Source of the DNA: Arachis hypogaea
Taxonomy: Eukaryota > Streptophyta > Magnoliopsida > Fabales > Fabaceae
Assembly (NCBI RefSeq): GCF_003086295.3
Contig: NC_092051.1
Location: forward strand, 7,060,810 to 7,124,809
Length of the DNA stretch: 64,000 bases
Direction of reading: 5' to 3'
Positions 10,741 through 21,903 of this stretch are shown here, piece after piece. The translations under genes and the position numbers were made by a program. The first letter of the stretch is position 1, and the number at the start of each line of letters is the position of its first letter. The notes beneath the pieces are model-generated. The model was given only the letters and a program-made list of their open reading frames with translations. It made no database searches and was not told the DNA's origin.

Positions 10741-13230
10741 TAATGGTCCCCCAGATTCAGCCCGTGCACCAATTTAGCTCCTGAGATTCCAATTGCACTA
10801 TTTATGTCCTCCAGATTGCGATCTGGGCACCATAATGATCCTTCGATGAATTTTCGGCGTGACTCAGCGACGGTCATGCTTATGTGGCACAGCCACTGCC
10901 ATGTTGGATGTCATAGTGTACAGATGACGTGGATTGTGTTGTAAAATTCTCCAATGTAGTCCCTGTCTTCATGTTTAAACCCTAAAATTTCGTTGGCCTC
11001 CCCTCAATGTAGTTCTCTCCATCAACGTCTCCTTCTGCATCTGTTGTGTACACCAATAGTTGTCCCCCATGAGAGGAACGGGGAGCCATGTTGTAAGAAG
11101 TTCGAATAATAGAGGACAAAATTGGTAGATAGAAAATAAATTTCAATCTAACGTGAAAATGTAAACACAAAAGCTATAATTTTTACCTTTGGCTAAACTT
11201 TAATTGGAGAGCAGAATCACGTTTACGTTCATAAGAAGAAAAAATTACCAAACTAAAAAGTGAAGTTTTCAAGAAAACTAAACGTACATTTGATGCTTCA
11301 AACGCTAAGCCAAACACACTTTGATTGAGTGGGGTGGGAGGAATTTTTAATAGTATTAAAAAATATTTTATCTATACTAAAAACTAATATGTATTTATAT
11401 ATACTTATATACATTGGTTTACATATTTTTAATTTATTTTTTATATTTAATTCAATATGCATCAAAATATAATTGACTTTTAGTATACATATATGTATAT
11501 AACTTAATTAAAGGATGCTTATTTAAATCATGGTTAGGTACGAAGGTTTGCCCTGATGGAAACGGCTTTATTATTGACCGTATTTTTTTTTCTTTTGACT
11601 CCCATCACCAACTTCTAAGTTTATCTCTGATTCAGGCGGTAAACAGTTGGGTTAACCCCCTTCACATGGTGTTTCTTTCTCATTTTGGATGCTATGCTTC
11701 TGAGAATCCGGTTTATTGTAAGGTTGTGGGATGTATTGTGTAAAAATCTCAACAGATTCTACAGTGCCTTTATCAAGCATGGGAGCAACTGATTCTGCAG
11801 AAATTGAATTTTGATGTCCAGTTTCTTTACTTGCAACTAGTACATGTGATGGTTAAGGGTGTGGGGGATTCTTCTCCAAAAGTTGCGATAGTATAGAGGG
11901 GGGTTGGTATGTAGGTAAATTGGGTTGGGTGGTGCATTTGGGGGCTGAATGGTCTTTGATGACTCTTGGAAGGTTACTTTTGGTAATTATATGGGTACAT
12001 TTGGTTGATCACTAATTATTTCTGGTTGTTGTGTGCTTTTGGTGGTAGGTTGGAGATCTTAGTCCAACACATCATCTTGTGTTTGGGCATCCGGTCCAGG
12101 CATGCCAGGGTCTTTATCGTGCAAATTACCTCCTTCTGTCTCACTCAACTTCAAGAGTCTCTTTCCCTTCTTCTTTGGGGTTGGGGTTCTCTTAGTACAG
12201 TGTTTAGGTTTGTGCTTAACTGGGATCCTAGTAACTATTAAAATCTCAACATCTGATTCAGGATCATTGTTTTCTTCTACAAACTCAGGAAGGTTAACTG
12301 GATGCTCAGTGAACACTTCAACTCTCCTCCCATCAGCAATGACTACTTCGTACATGGTCACTACATCCATGTCAAGTCTAAGCAACTTTAACCCACCATC
12401 CGACTCCTTCCCAGGTTCTAGCCAGTAAAACTCGATCACATCAGTGTACCCTATATCCTTTACTAAGTTATTTATGAAGAATTTATTTAAGGTATCCACA
12501 TTCACTCGTTCAATCTACGTTTCCGTCCCTCCCCCAACGTATGTCAGTTTGCCATCTTCACCCTTTTTAAACTTTTCTCTGTGACTAATAACTAACGTAA
12601 TGTGGATGGTAGCCATTTATAAACAGACATACACAGAAAACAAAACTAATTTACAACCACATCATAGCCAATACAAACAAATCCTAATCAAAACTCCATA
12701 TCTACAACCATGCATCTAAAATCCAGAAATTGATAACAGAGGGATCAAAGGTTACTACTTACCTATAGATAACACTACGCACTTCCAACAGGTGAGACGT
12801 TTCACACCAACAAGCACCCTCTCTTCAATACAGAGATTATCGTCGGCAGCTAACCCATACACAAACGGGTCGTGACATTTTCTTTGATTGGAGAAAAAAA
12901 AAAACAGTTTGCTTCTCCTAGGGCTCTCACCTCTGTTTTGTGAAACGCGCAAACAGGTATACGTTTGCTAACTCTTGATTTCTAATTTTTCTTTTTTTTT
13001 TAAAAAAAAATTTAACCACTAATTATATTTTAAAATAAAATAAATTACAATATCCATGTATGAAGCCCCCAAACCACGTAACGCTGTGATGTGCCACGTA
13101 AGGAGTGTCATTAATGGAATCAACGTCGGAATAACGATTGGTTAGTTTCGTCCCATGAATGTTATTATTGATGGGTACATTAGATAATTTCTTTCTTTTA
13201 TGGATATATTTGTCAGCGTTTTCAATTTTC
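10741..13230 (-). mobile_element. Decayed Mutator-like element encoding a PB1-like protein
   Basis: About 10741-10990 looks like a MULE terminal region: GC-richer than its surroundings, with phrases such as AATGGTCCCCCAGATTC and CTCCTGAGATTCCAATTGCA. A minus-strand protein with the PB1-like N-terminus seen in legume MULE ORFs follows at 11540-12617. Around 13050-13160 some words resemble the left end (ACGTAACGCTGTGATGTGCC compared with the GTGGCACAGCC region), but a clear inverted partner of the outermost left sequence is missing. The right boundary is therefore uncertain. No transposase domain (DDE, SWIM) remains, so the element is truncated. Confidence 0.5.
11540..12617 (-). pseudogene. MULE-associated PB1-like domain protein, broken
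   Basis: The minus-strand start codon at 12615-12617 opens MATIHITLVISHREKFKKGE, continues through KLTYVGGGTE, and meets an in-frame TAG at about 12515. The same frame resumes and runs open to 12059 with VNVDTLNKFFINNLVKDIGY, EFYWLEPGKESDGGLKLLR and a basic, threonine/proline-rich tail (TPTPKKKGKR). This is the layout of the PB1-like N-terminal region of legume Mutator-type proteins, as recalled from the family. Beyond 12059 the minus strand still reads as a proline-, asparagine- and threonine-rich linker down to about 11540, with several stops. The zinc-knuckle and transposase parts are absent. It is a remnant with no expected activity. Confidence 0.6.
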
Positions 13231-13864
13231 ATGCACAGACTCTATCTTATTTTAAAATTCTTAATTTAGAGATCCAGAAATTTTCTTCATATTTTATAAC
13301 AATAATGTATGCTTGTTGCACGAATCAATTTAATCAATATCAATTGATTCAATTATCTAGAACAACACAAACCTGTTTTTGCATACTTTTGAAACAATTA
13401 GCTCGTTTTCTAACTTGAATCGAAGTGAGATTTGAGTAATAATTTTTTAGCAAGCACATGAAAGCCGAAATACATGCTCAAAAATCAAAATAATTGGAAA
13501 ACGTTGTGTGTTTCGTAATCTAATGTCTCTATCAAAAGCTACTAGTCAAGCTCCGACCAAGCAGCGTGCATTATTATTGACTTGGACTACTAGTAGAACC
13601 ACAATAATATGCGCATTTCATTATTTTTTTTAAAACAATACACATATTTATTTATTTATTTTTAAAAAATTGTAACTACTAAATATTACATGTAATAACT
13701 CTACCAAATAATATACAAGAAAAATTACCAAAATCATACTCGATTTTTAGAAATACCGACAAAAATAATTCTCACTTTTAATAACGACTAAAATATTCTC
13801 AAAATATTATAAAATACGATAAAAATAATTAAAATAATATTATTTTTTATAAGTAACAAATAAT

Positions 13865-13990
13865 AAAATTATTTGACAAACTTAAATTAATTTAGTGGTT
13901 AATTTACTAGTTTACTTAATGACTTAAATAAATACCGAAAATTTAAATTCTATCTTATACACGCAATAATCAGTCTTTAGTTTATTGAGT
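13865..13990 (+). mobile_element. Very degenerate SINE
   Basis: TTAGTGGTTAATTTACTAG, then TTAATGACTTAAATAAATACCG, AAATTTAAATTCTATC and ATACACGCAATAATC follow, word for word but mutated, the order of the SINE family in this window. No tail or target duplication can be seen. Confidence 0.45.
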
Positions 13991-14473
13991 TGAAATATAA
14001 GGTAAAAAAAAATGACTTGGCTAATTACTCTATTATTTAATTAGATTAACATTTTCATGACTAAAGATGCAATGAACCGCTTACTAGCATCATGCAAATA
14101 AAGTATCAATTGCATTGAAGTTAAAGTCAACTATGAAAAATTTTATTTATTTACTTGGCACTACAGTAAATAAAGAGTTATGTTCTAGTTCAATTTGAAA
14201 ATTTGAATGCTTCATCATAGATTCATAGACAAGCACATTATTTATTTTTGTGAGTCACCTAGCATAAAGACAAGAACAGTGCACGTGTAAAGAGAAGAGC
14301 GTATATATATATATATAGCAACTTCAAAGTTCAAAGTTCAAAGTTGATATAAAATTGTATGCAACGACGTAACTGAACTTGTAAAATCAACTCTTGGGAG
14401 TTTATCATTATACATATGATGATACAATAATAAGCAAATTGGGTTCTTATTATATGGACATGGTATGAATGAA
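13991..14473. other. Intergenic DNA downstream of the pectinesterase
   Basis: Nothing recognisable apart from a short (TA)n run near 14303-14318. The last part contains the 3' UTR of the pectinesterase gene. The poly(A) site cannot be placed with confidence. Confidence 0.5.
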
Positions 14474-16100
14474 TTAGGTTATTAATTGTGTGTAAGTTTC
14501 CAACCATTGGTCACCATCAATAAAAGTTATGTTGAAGAATGGAAGAGCTTGTGTATCGTTTAATCTCTGCACATATGGTGCCCTCATTGCCATGCTAGCT
14601 CCGGGACCAGAGCAATTGTACTCTCCATAGAATATGGTCCTGCATGCATTATTTTAAATAATCACACCGGCTAAGTAGTTTTAATTATTCATTCTATACT
14701 GACTATTATTACTTACTGATCCCTTGAAGGGTCATTGAAATCGTTCCAACCTTCAGGGGCAATGATATCTGACATTGTTGTTGACACAAAAACAACACGT
14801 GAGTATGGTCTCCATGCCCTTCCTAACCATATTCTCCCACTCCCTCCTATTGTGCTGTTCACAAACACAAATCCTGTGTTATCATCCATGGACACTCTTC
14901 CATGAGCTGTCACTGCACCATTTATGCTCCTGTATCCTTGTGGCACTGGATTCGCTATAGAAACTATTTCACAATTCTGTACACACCAATATATGGCTAA
15001 GTTGTACTACTACTAATTAAGTTTGTACTAATCGATTATACAGTCGTTCAATCACATTCGATACATTAAGAGAATGAATACCTCGTAAAGGGACCTTCCA
15101 TCGCCAAATATGAAATCAATTGAGCCTTGGATATAGCAATCCTTAAAGTAATGGCGACCCTTATCATCATGAAGGGTGTCTTGTGCTCCAAAGAATCCAC
15201 ATCCCTTGAATTCAGCTTGATCTCCTGATATTCTGATTGCTACTGCTTGTGCTCCTTCAACTCCAGGACTTGGCATTGGTGCCAAGTTCTGTTTCAAAGA
15301 GTATATATATATATATATATAACAAAGTTGAATTTATGTTAGTGTTATTATTAATTGTAACATAAGGTTTCTATTTTCATTGAGCTATCATAACATCTAA
15401 ATTTCTTCACCATGAAGCTTATGTTCTTGGCAATGAAGTTGGATGCAAAAACTTGTACGGAACCACTATAGAATGTGCCATTTGCTGACTTTGCCGTGTC
15501 ATTCCATGCAATTGCGGTTGAAGTGTAACCTTGTCCTTGAAATGTTATGTTGGCTTTGGTTCTTGGGACCATTACTTTCTCACTGACAAAGATGAAATCA
15601 GATGAACATGATCATGATGAGGCTATTTTCTTGAGACACTTTTATATGAAACCACAAAAGAAAAAGGTTCAAACTTACTAGTATATGCCCTTGTTAATCC
15701 AAATTATGGTTCTTTTTTGGCTTAAATCTGGAACTGCATTAACGGCTGCTTGTACTGTTGTGAAATTGCAGCAACCTTTTTGATCAACACAGAGATAAGA
15801 AGTGGTGTTGGTGCTTGGAGGTGGAATCCCTGGTGGAAAATCATCACAAATGGAACCAGCATTTCCACTATCATCATCATCAGGGTGTTTCTTGTTATGA
15901 TGATGATTATGATGATGGCCTCTGAAGAAGATGCATATATAAGGTAGTTGCAAACATGCATATGAATATGATGAGAAGGGTGTTATAGTGAAGTCTTTGA
16001 AAATGTTGAGGAACTGTTCATTTGGATTTATGAGATGCAAAGATGCAAAAACTGCAGCCAAGAGAACCAAAATAGATAAGAAATTGGTTTGGAGACTCAT
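14474..16100 (-). CDS. Pectinesterase (pectin methylesterase), PME15-like, five exons
   Basis: The enzyme removes methyl esters from cell-wall homogalacturonan. Exons by splice consensus and unbroken frame are 16100-15679, 15582-15411, 15288-15082, 14976-14717 and 14639-14474, all with GT-AG introns, giving 408 residues. The N-terminus has a hydrophobic segment ([16 protein letters not shown]) that may be a signal peptide or membrane anchor. A histidine- and aspartate-rich linker follows ([12 protein letters not shown], about residues 83-97). There is no N-terminal inhibitor-like (PMEI) domain, so it belongs to the shorter class without a pro-region. Family motifs are present: QAVAIRI (about 212), QDTL (about 234, catalytic Asp), GSIDFIFG (about 254, second Asp), and LGRAW (about 318) with the conserved Arg and Trp. 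The Pro-to-Ala change in LGRPW is common in this class. The start is the first ATG after a TATA-like box and opens the hydrophobic segment. The enzyme looks intact. Confidence 0.9.
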
Positions 16101-16170
16101 TATTTAATTTAATGGTTTTGCCAATTATGCAAAAAGCTAAGGATATATGAAAATGAGTTATGAAGATAGA

Positions 16171-16180
16171 TATATTTATA
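16171..16180 (-). promoter_or_regulatory. TATA box of the pectinesterase gene
   Basis: On the minus strand TATAAATATA lies about 70 bp upstream of the ATG, which would put transcription start about 40 bp upstream of the coding region. It is the best TATA match in the proximal promoter. Confidence 0.55.
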
Positions 16181-16486
16181 AAAATGTAGAACATGTATGC
16201 ACTTGAAGTCAAAGGTTTTGATGGCATGTCTTGCAAACTACCCTGTCCTATTGTTGGTTACTGGGGGAATTTCCATCCTCTACCAAACTTAGCTTTCAGA
16301 TTATTTTGTGCTCAATTGTAAATTAATGTGTAACTCATCATAACACTTGGTTCATTCTCTTACTCTTTCTGCTTTGCAGCCACATCTTTCTACAATGCAT
16401 TACTATTAAATAGAGAACAATCTTTACGTAAATTACGTTCCAACATTATGGAAACATCTGATGGAAGTTTGGAATATATCTTATAA

Positions 16487-16649
16487 GTTGAAACTCAGGT
16501 GCAGTCGACTTCAGGTGAAGTTGATAGTTGAGAGCCGTTAGATGAAAATTTAGTCAAATCAGTCAAATAATCTAACGGCTTTCAATTATCAACTTCACGG
16601 CTTTCAATTATCAACTTCACGTGAAGTAGATTGCACCTGGGTTTTCACC
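16487..16649. mobile_element. Short MITE resembling AhMITE1, 9-bp target duplication
   Basis: The 163-bp element is bounded by a perfect 9-bp duplication ATCTTATAA (16478-16486 and 16650-16658). The ends are GTTGAAACTCAGGTGCA and TGCACCTGGGTTTTCACC, and the inner arms contain CTTCACGTGAAG-type palindromes and TCTAACGGCT. These words match my recollection of the peanut AhMITE1 family, a Mutator-derived MITE. One arm holds a tandem duplication of about 22 bp (GGCTTTCAATTATCAACTT...), absent from the other arm. It lies about 390 bp upstream of the pectinesterase ATG. Confidence 0.8.
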
Positions 16650-16658
16650 ATCTTATAA

Positions 16659-18027
16659 TAATGAGATTTACGTCTTTTTTGTTGTTTTAACTAGGATCTT
16701 TATAAATATTAAAAAACAATAAAAAAAATATAGGATACCAACTTAGCCAACATTCGTTTTCTTTTTATTGTAAAATTATCTTTTTCACATTTATTTTTAG
16801 AGAATTTAGAATTTAAAATAAAAAAAATTAACTAATATTAATTGAAAAAAAAAATTGATTATGGTTGAAATTCTTTTATAAACATTTCTTTAGTTTGAGA
16901 TGGTTTTTTCTTTAAAAGATTAGTAGATTACTATGGCGAATCCAACTAAACTTTTATAGATTGGAAAAAAAAATATAGCAAAATTAAACCAAACTAAACT
17001 TCTCTTCCCAATCCATCCAATTGTTTTGTCACTAATAATTCAGAGAAGCATTATTAGTGGGACACAACACAAGGTCCCAATCTAAGCTTTATCCATCAGT
17101 TAGTCTATACTCTCTCTAAAGAGGGTTCTACCAAATTTGCCGGCAGAGATATTTACTATTTGGTCCCCAAAATAACTAAGGCTGAACATTGTAGAACTTC
17201 GTAATTAAAAGGAAAAAAAAGGCACACACATACATTAGTGCTAAAATAATTAGAAGAAAATTTAGGAGGATAAACTATTTTAAATGACTTTTAACTTATT
17301 TAAATTCAACCGTTTAACTGTGTTATAACTTATGTATAACTTATGCATATAAAAAGTCTGGTGAATGAACGAAAACCCAATTGTTGCTTAGGCCAACAAT
17401 TTTAATTTATATTAATCAATATTTTTAGTCAACTACTCAATACTCCCTGCAAGAATTATTGTTACCGGACATAATCCACAATGAGATAAGGTGTGAGCAG
17501 CAGCATAGTAAAAGGTACAATGCAGATGCAGTTTCTGTAATTTTAATGTCACACAGTCCGGAAATATTGATAACCCCACATGCATTTATGATATTGTTAT
17601 AAAAATTCAAAGGATCAAATGTAAAAGAGTTTAATTTTAATGTAATGTTATTTTTAGTGATGTTGAATTAGATGCAGCAGAAAAATAGAGAAATTGTTCA
17701 CCTGTTTTTCAAAAGTCGGTTCAATTTCCATTGAAGAAAATCACCTCCATCATCATTGAAAATTGAAAATAATTACTACATCATCTAACTAAACATGAAA
17801 GCTTGACTAAGCATAAGTTAATTTCACCTCAAAGCCTACTACAAAATTACACATTAATCCATCAAAGTTCAAATAAGACATCCTATGACACAATGGAACA
17901 GCAAATCCACAAAATCTACTCTTGCCTTTGAAACAAGGGCCACATAAACATCAAACCAGAAACCAAAATCTGGTTCTTAACAATGGAAGCAAAGCAAACT
18001 CCATTTGATATCCGCACTTCTCTTGAC
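16659..18027. other. Intergenic DNA between pectinesterase and the C2-domain gene
   Basis: No gene. About 16700-16740 carries a fragment (ATATAGGATACCAA) of the dispersed repeat seen at 31886 and 46186. The segment at about 17780-18027 is likely to include the 3' UTR of the minus-strand C2-domain gene. Confidence 0.5.
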
Positions 18028-20358
18028 TTAGAGCATGCAGTCAGTTCTTGCCGGCAGCCTCCTGAAGAAATTCAGTGGCACCGATGGAAGCTTGTGACGG
18101 AACCTCGGATGTCTCAACACATAAATTCCGGTGAGGAGGGCCACAACTTGGAATGGAGTGACATAGAGTACAATGGCTGCAACCAGACAGAAAATCACAA
18201 AAAGCGCCGTTGCTCTGGGATCTCTCCAGCTGAGCAAAGACTGCAGCCTTTCCCCTTGAGTCGCTAGGTCGCCAACCACGGTCTGTATCCTCCCAGCAAT
18301 ACTTCTGAGTCGATCATATCGCATCCTCACGATGTCAGAAGGCTTGGTGGTTGGAAATGTGTCGAATTCTTCATCTAGTTCATCAGGGTGTGCCGAATCA
18401 GCATGAGAGAGCCGGGTGTCCATATGAGGAGGGTGCCTTGGCCTCCATCTATAGTACCAAACTCCAATCAAGAAGAGGTAAAGGAATATGGTGGGTAAGA
18501 TAAGCTCAGGGTACATGACCAATATGATAAACAAGATATGGATCAGAACCGTCGTGATCGGGTTTTTCCAGTTGCAAATCTGATCAAACCATTTTCCAAC
18601 AGCAATCAGTCCACTCAAAACCCCCATGATCCTGAAAAAGTTGGCCTTGCTCCTTCTCATACTCCACATGTGGGATCCCACATCCAGCATGTACTCCACT
18701 ATCTCCTTTCTCAAGGGTGGCTCAGCACGACTCAGCCTCATTGATACAATCTGAGTTGCTTGGTGCCTCAAACTGTCGAGCTGGCTGACAGTTAACGGGT
18801 GAATGTAATGCATTTTAGGCAACAAGGGTAGTGAGTACATGTGCATCATGTTAAGCAATGAAGAGCAAGTAAACCTAACAGCCAGGTGAATTTCACCCAT
18901 TTTCTTCACCCCATTTGGATGAAGAACTAGGAGAGGATAGGAATGTGTGTAGACACGATCAGTCTCAAGGGTGGAAAGCCGAATCCTCACCTTTCCGATC
19001 CTTGAATCTCTAGCCCCTCCTCCACCCTTATCACCACCATGCAAATGACAGTTATCAAAGACGCCAATTGTAATGACAGTGCAGGGATCAAAAACCTCCC
19101 AAGTATATTGCTCATTCCACCTTGGTTGAAAGCTATCGATGATGGTCCTCGTGCGAACCCACTTTTGCCCATATTTTGCTACACAATATGCATCTGTTGT
19201 CCCCCTACCATCTTTTGTTTTCATTGGCATCAAACCCTGTGCATTCAATATCCCCAATTCGAGAACTCCAATGCTCGACTTCCACAGCTGTTTTGCTGTT
19301 GGTCGGAGATCACTGCTGTAGTGAGTTGATTCATCCAAAACATGGTAACCACCTTCTAGGCAAATCCTCACATGAAGCCTGCTTGCAAACTTGATTTCCT
19401 TCTTCTTGTCCCCTTCCATAATTACAACATGTTTTTCGAGATTAACCCACCTAGTGTTCACAGGTTTGTGATCCAGTCTCCTGTCCACCGCCTGTAATGG
19501 AATTATACACCTCCCCAATACTTCCTCTTTGTTAGGGGCAACTCTGTCTTCCACACTCAAAATCAGTGGCTCCTCAAATGGTTCCGCAGCCACAAACATC
19601 AAATCCTCATTCCACATTGGATTGATTGTCCTACTCTGGGAGATTCTAGTCCTCAATGCTTGATTTCCCAGAATTGCCTTCACAAAAACATCAGGGTATC
19701 TACCCTTGTCACTTGGTTGCAAGTCTTGTGCCTCTATCAAATTAACCCTCAAATACCAAAGTTTAGGAGACAGATACACCTTTGATCTAATGTTTGCAAG
19801 AGCATCAGTCCCGCTGACCGTTGCCGCATCCGAATGCCATGCCTCGGGAAATGCTTCATCAGCTTGCGTGCCCATCCAAACTGCCAGCATTAGCTCTCCC
19901 TTCGCCTTGTTACCATTTTTGTCCTCCAGCCTATACCACTGTGGCGCCAGAGGGCTATCTGGAGGAACCCTCTTGGGGATCTCATTCAGGTCAAACCAGA
20001 CACGACCAATGAAGTCATCCTTCACAACATCCTTATCTTTTACAGTAACCTCAAGCACCGAAGCCTGAATCCGGTCTTTCGAGAACGCAAAGACCTGATT
20101 CCATTCAGGATTAGTCTTCTTCTCGAAGTGTCGAGTGGTGCCTTTGTAATTTCCCAGCCTAACTTCAACATAAGGGTCACAACTGCCAGTGACATCCTTT
20201 GCAGGCAAGTCCTTCGCCTTCGAAACCCTCACATAAAGGTACTGCATTTGCTCAACAAGGTCATAGGTGCTAGTAAGTTTGTCACCGGAGACCTTACCAC
20301 CTCCAAGGTGGGGCTTGGTCTCCTTCAGCAAAAAGTCCTCAGGTGGTGGTCTCTGCAT
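18028..20358 (-). CDS. FTIP3: Multiple C2 and transmembrane region protein, FTIP3/MCTP3-4-like
   Basis: A single coding exon of 776 residues, the usual length for this subgroup. FTIP/MCTP proteins are ER- and plasma-membrane-anchored tethers at plasmodesmata. In Arabidopsis FTIP3/FTIP4 (MCTP3/MCTP4) affect trafficking of STM in the shoot meristem. Three C2 domains can be read. The first is at about residues 38-145, with acidic calcium-loop residues in GSCDPYVEV and KDKDVVKDDFIG. The second is at about 200-310 (LWYLRVNLIEAQDL, INPMWNEDLMF). The third is at about 360-480 (GVLELGILNAQGLMP, GTTDAYCVAKYG). A PRT_C-type region follows with hydrophobic segments near ITTVLIHILFIILVMYPE, LPTIFLYLFLIGVWYY and ALFVIFCLVAAIVLYV. 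The protein ends in the conserved RRLPARTDCML. The start MQRPPPEDF is the family N-terminus. No breaks are seen. FTIP3 versus FTIP4 cannot be separated by eye. Confidence 0.95.
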   Translation of the reverse strand: MQRPPPEDFLLKETKPHLGGGKVSGDKLTSTYDLVEQMQYLYVRVSKAKDLPAKDVTGSCDPYVEVRLGNYKGTTRHFEKKTNPEWNQVFAFSKDRIQASVLEVTVKDKDVVKDDFIGRVWFDLNEIPKRVPPDSPLAPQWYRLEDKNGNKAKGELMLAVWMGTQADEAFPEAWHSDAATVSGTDALANIRSKVYLSPKLWYLRVNLIEAQDLQPSDKGRYPDVFVKAILGNQALRTRISQSRTINPMWNEDLMFVAAEPFEEPLILSVEDRVAPNKEEVLGRCIIPLQAVDRRLDHKPVNTRWVNLEKHVVIMEGDKKKEIKFASRLHVRICLEGGYHVLDESTHYSSDLRPTAKQLWKSSIGVLELGILNAQGLMPMKTKDGRGTTDAYCVAKYGQKWVRTRTIIDSFQPRWNEQYTWEVFDPCTVITIGVFDNCHLHGGDKGGGGARDSRIGKVRIRLSTLETDRVYTHSYPLLVLHPNGVKKMGEIHLAVRFTCSSLLNMMHMYSLPLLPKMHYIHPLTVSQLDSLRHQATQIVSMRLSRAEPPLRKEIVEYMLDVGSHMWSMRRSKANFFRIMGVLSGLIAVGKWFDQICNWKNPITTVLIHILFIILVMYPELILPTIFLYLFLIGVWYYRWRPRHPPHMDTRLSHADSAHPDELDEEFDTFPTTKPSDIVRMRYDRLRSIAGRIQTVVGDLATQGERLQSLLSWRDPRATALFVIFCLVAAIVLYVTPFQVVALLTGIYVLRHPRFRHKLPSVPLNFFRRLPARTDCML

Positions 20359-20485
20359 CTTCTTAGTTCAAATCACCACCAAAACACCAACTTCAATAAT
20401 GGAAGCTGGTTCACAACAATTTCAAAGAATATTCCAGGTTCTAGGGAACACTGTTTTTGAATTAAATACAACGGATATTAGGAGC

Positions 20486-21345
20486 CTGAAAAAACAAAAG
20501 GTGAAAAAACACAGCAGTCAAATAGCCGTTGCAGATTTCAAATCGGTTCCCCTGAATATTCGGGAAACATTAAAATAACCAAACAACACGAGATAAATCC
20601 GAGCTTCAACAACAGAAGAAACTAAAAATTGGTGATTAATGCATAAGCAAATTACAGATCTCTGATATTCATGAGTGAAGATGCTTAAAAAGTGAACTTA
20701 ATTAAAACCAAAGAGCATTTACTCTAAGCCTCTAGATCCGATTTGTTACGCTGTAGAATTACGAAATCACATCACCGGAAAAAAATAATAAAATAAACAT
20801 AATATAATAAACAAAAATCAGATTCCACATGCATAAAGAGATAACAATCTGAAGCCTAGAATGTTGGTGTGTTGTTGTTGCCAACACAATGTGGCATAAG
20901 ATGAAGGATTAAAGCTTCAAAGTCTCACTTTCCCCGTTCCTATAACAACACCCTTTAACCCAAGTTCATTTTTTTTTTCCCAAGAAACAAGTATCACCCT
21001 TTTATAGTTTTGTTTTCTTCCCTTGGTTCAGTAATTTGTATGCTACACAATCCACACACAGAAAAGCTTAACCAAGAGCATCACAAGTTGATGGATTATA
21101 CTGTACATGTAACCTTCCAATCTGAACAGATTTTCCAAGATTACTTTTTTAAAAATAAAAAATTAAAAAAGGTAATTTTGTACAAATGGGGTACCTTAAA
21201 TCAGCAAAGGGTACTTAAAAGTAGAAAAATAATAAAGAATATGTAAGAAATTATAAGCAAAATAGAAGGAGATGAAGCAGAAGGGAGAAGGAGAGAAATA
21301 AAAAAGGGATTTTTATGGTTGTTTTTGTGCAATGAGGGAAGTTAC
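20486..21345 (-). other. Probable 5' UTR intron of the FTIP3-like gene
   Basis: On the minus strand ATCAAG|GTAACTT at 21345 is a good donor, and TTTTGTTTTTTCAG|GC ending at 20486 is a strong acceptor. The acceptor is about 127 bp upstream of the ATG. A CT-rich leader exon would then run from about 21346 to beyond 21450, including a (CT)n tract at about 21438-21451. Leader introns are common in this gene family. No transcript is available to confirm it. Confidence 0.6.
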
Positions 21346-21679
21346 CTTGATGAGAAGAGATTAACTTGTGAATAAGAAACGGAAGTTGGAAGCGGAGATT
21401 GAAATGGAAGGAATGTGAAGAGATCAGGGTTAGAAGAGAGAGAGAGAGAGTACACACTAACCCAAGAAAAGTAAAGAGGGCATTGAAGGAAGGAAAGAAG
21501 GAAGTGGTGAGTGGTGAGTCTCTCTATGCCTTTAATTTTTCTGAGTTTTTTTAATTGATTTTTTGTTTCCCTCTCTCTGTCTTTGGGGTGGGGGGATGGC
21601 GGAGTGGGGCTAAGGATCTGATGAATCTATGCAAAATATACGATGAGGGGTGAGTGAGAGTGAGGGAGGGTTCTCTTTA

Positions 21680-21682
<3 letters not shown>

Positions 21683-21710
<28 letters not shown>
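21683..21710. repeat. (TC)n microsatellite in the FTIP3-like promoter
   Basis: Fourteen uninterrupted TC dinucleotides, read as GA on the gene's strand, lie about 1.3 kb upstream of the ATG and just upstream of the proposed leader exon. GA/TC tracts are frequent in plant core promoters. Confidence 0.85.
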
Positions 21711-21903
21711 GCTTTTTGAGAAGAGAAGGAGAGGTGTGTGCTGGTGGACCTCTGTTGCTGTACAGGGTGGTGGAGGAGTGCCGGTGGACCCGCCTCACGC
21801 GTGTCAGAATACACTCACACGTGTGCCACCTCATTTCTTTTGGCTTAACACTTACTTTCTTATCAATTTTAGTTAGATAAACATAATTGTTAAAAAGAAT
21901 CAA

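Noticed and set aside
12755..12952. 65-codon minus-strand frame upstream of the PB1-like protein
   Set aside because: It lies in the likely leader of the MULE gene. I could not connect it to a known domain or to the downstream frame by splicing.
18538..20068. Several plus-strand open frames of 60-120 codons
   Set aside because: All lie opposite the well-conserved FTIP3-like coding exon and have no motifs of their own.
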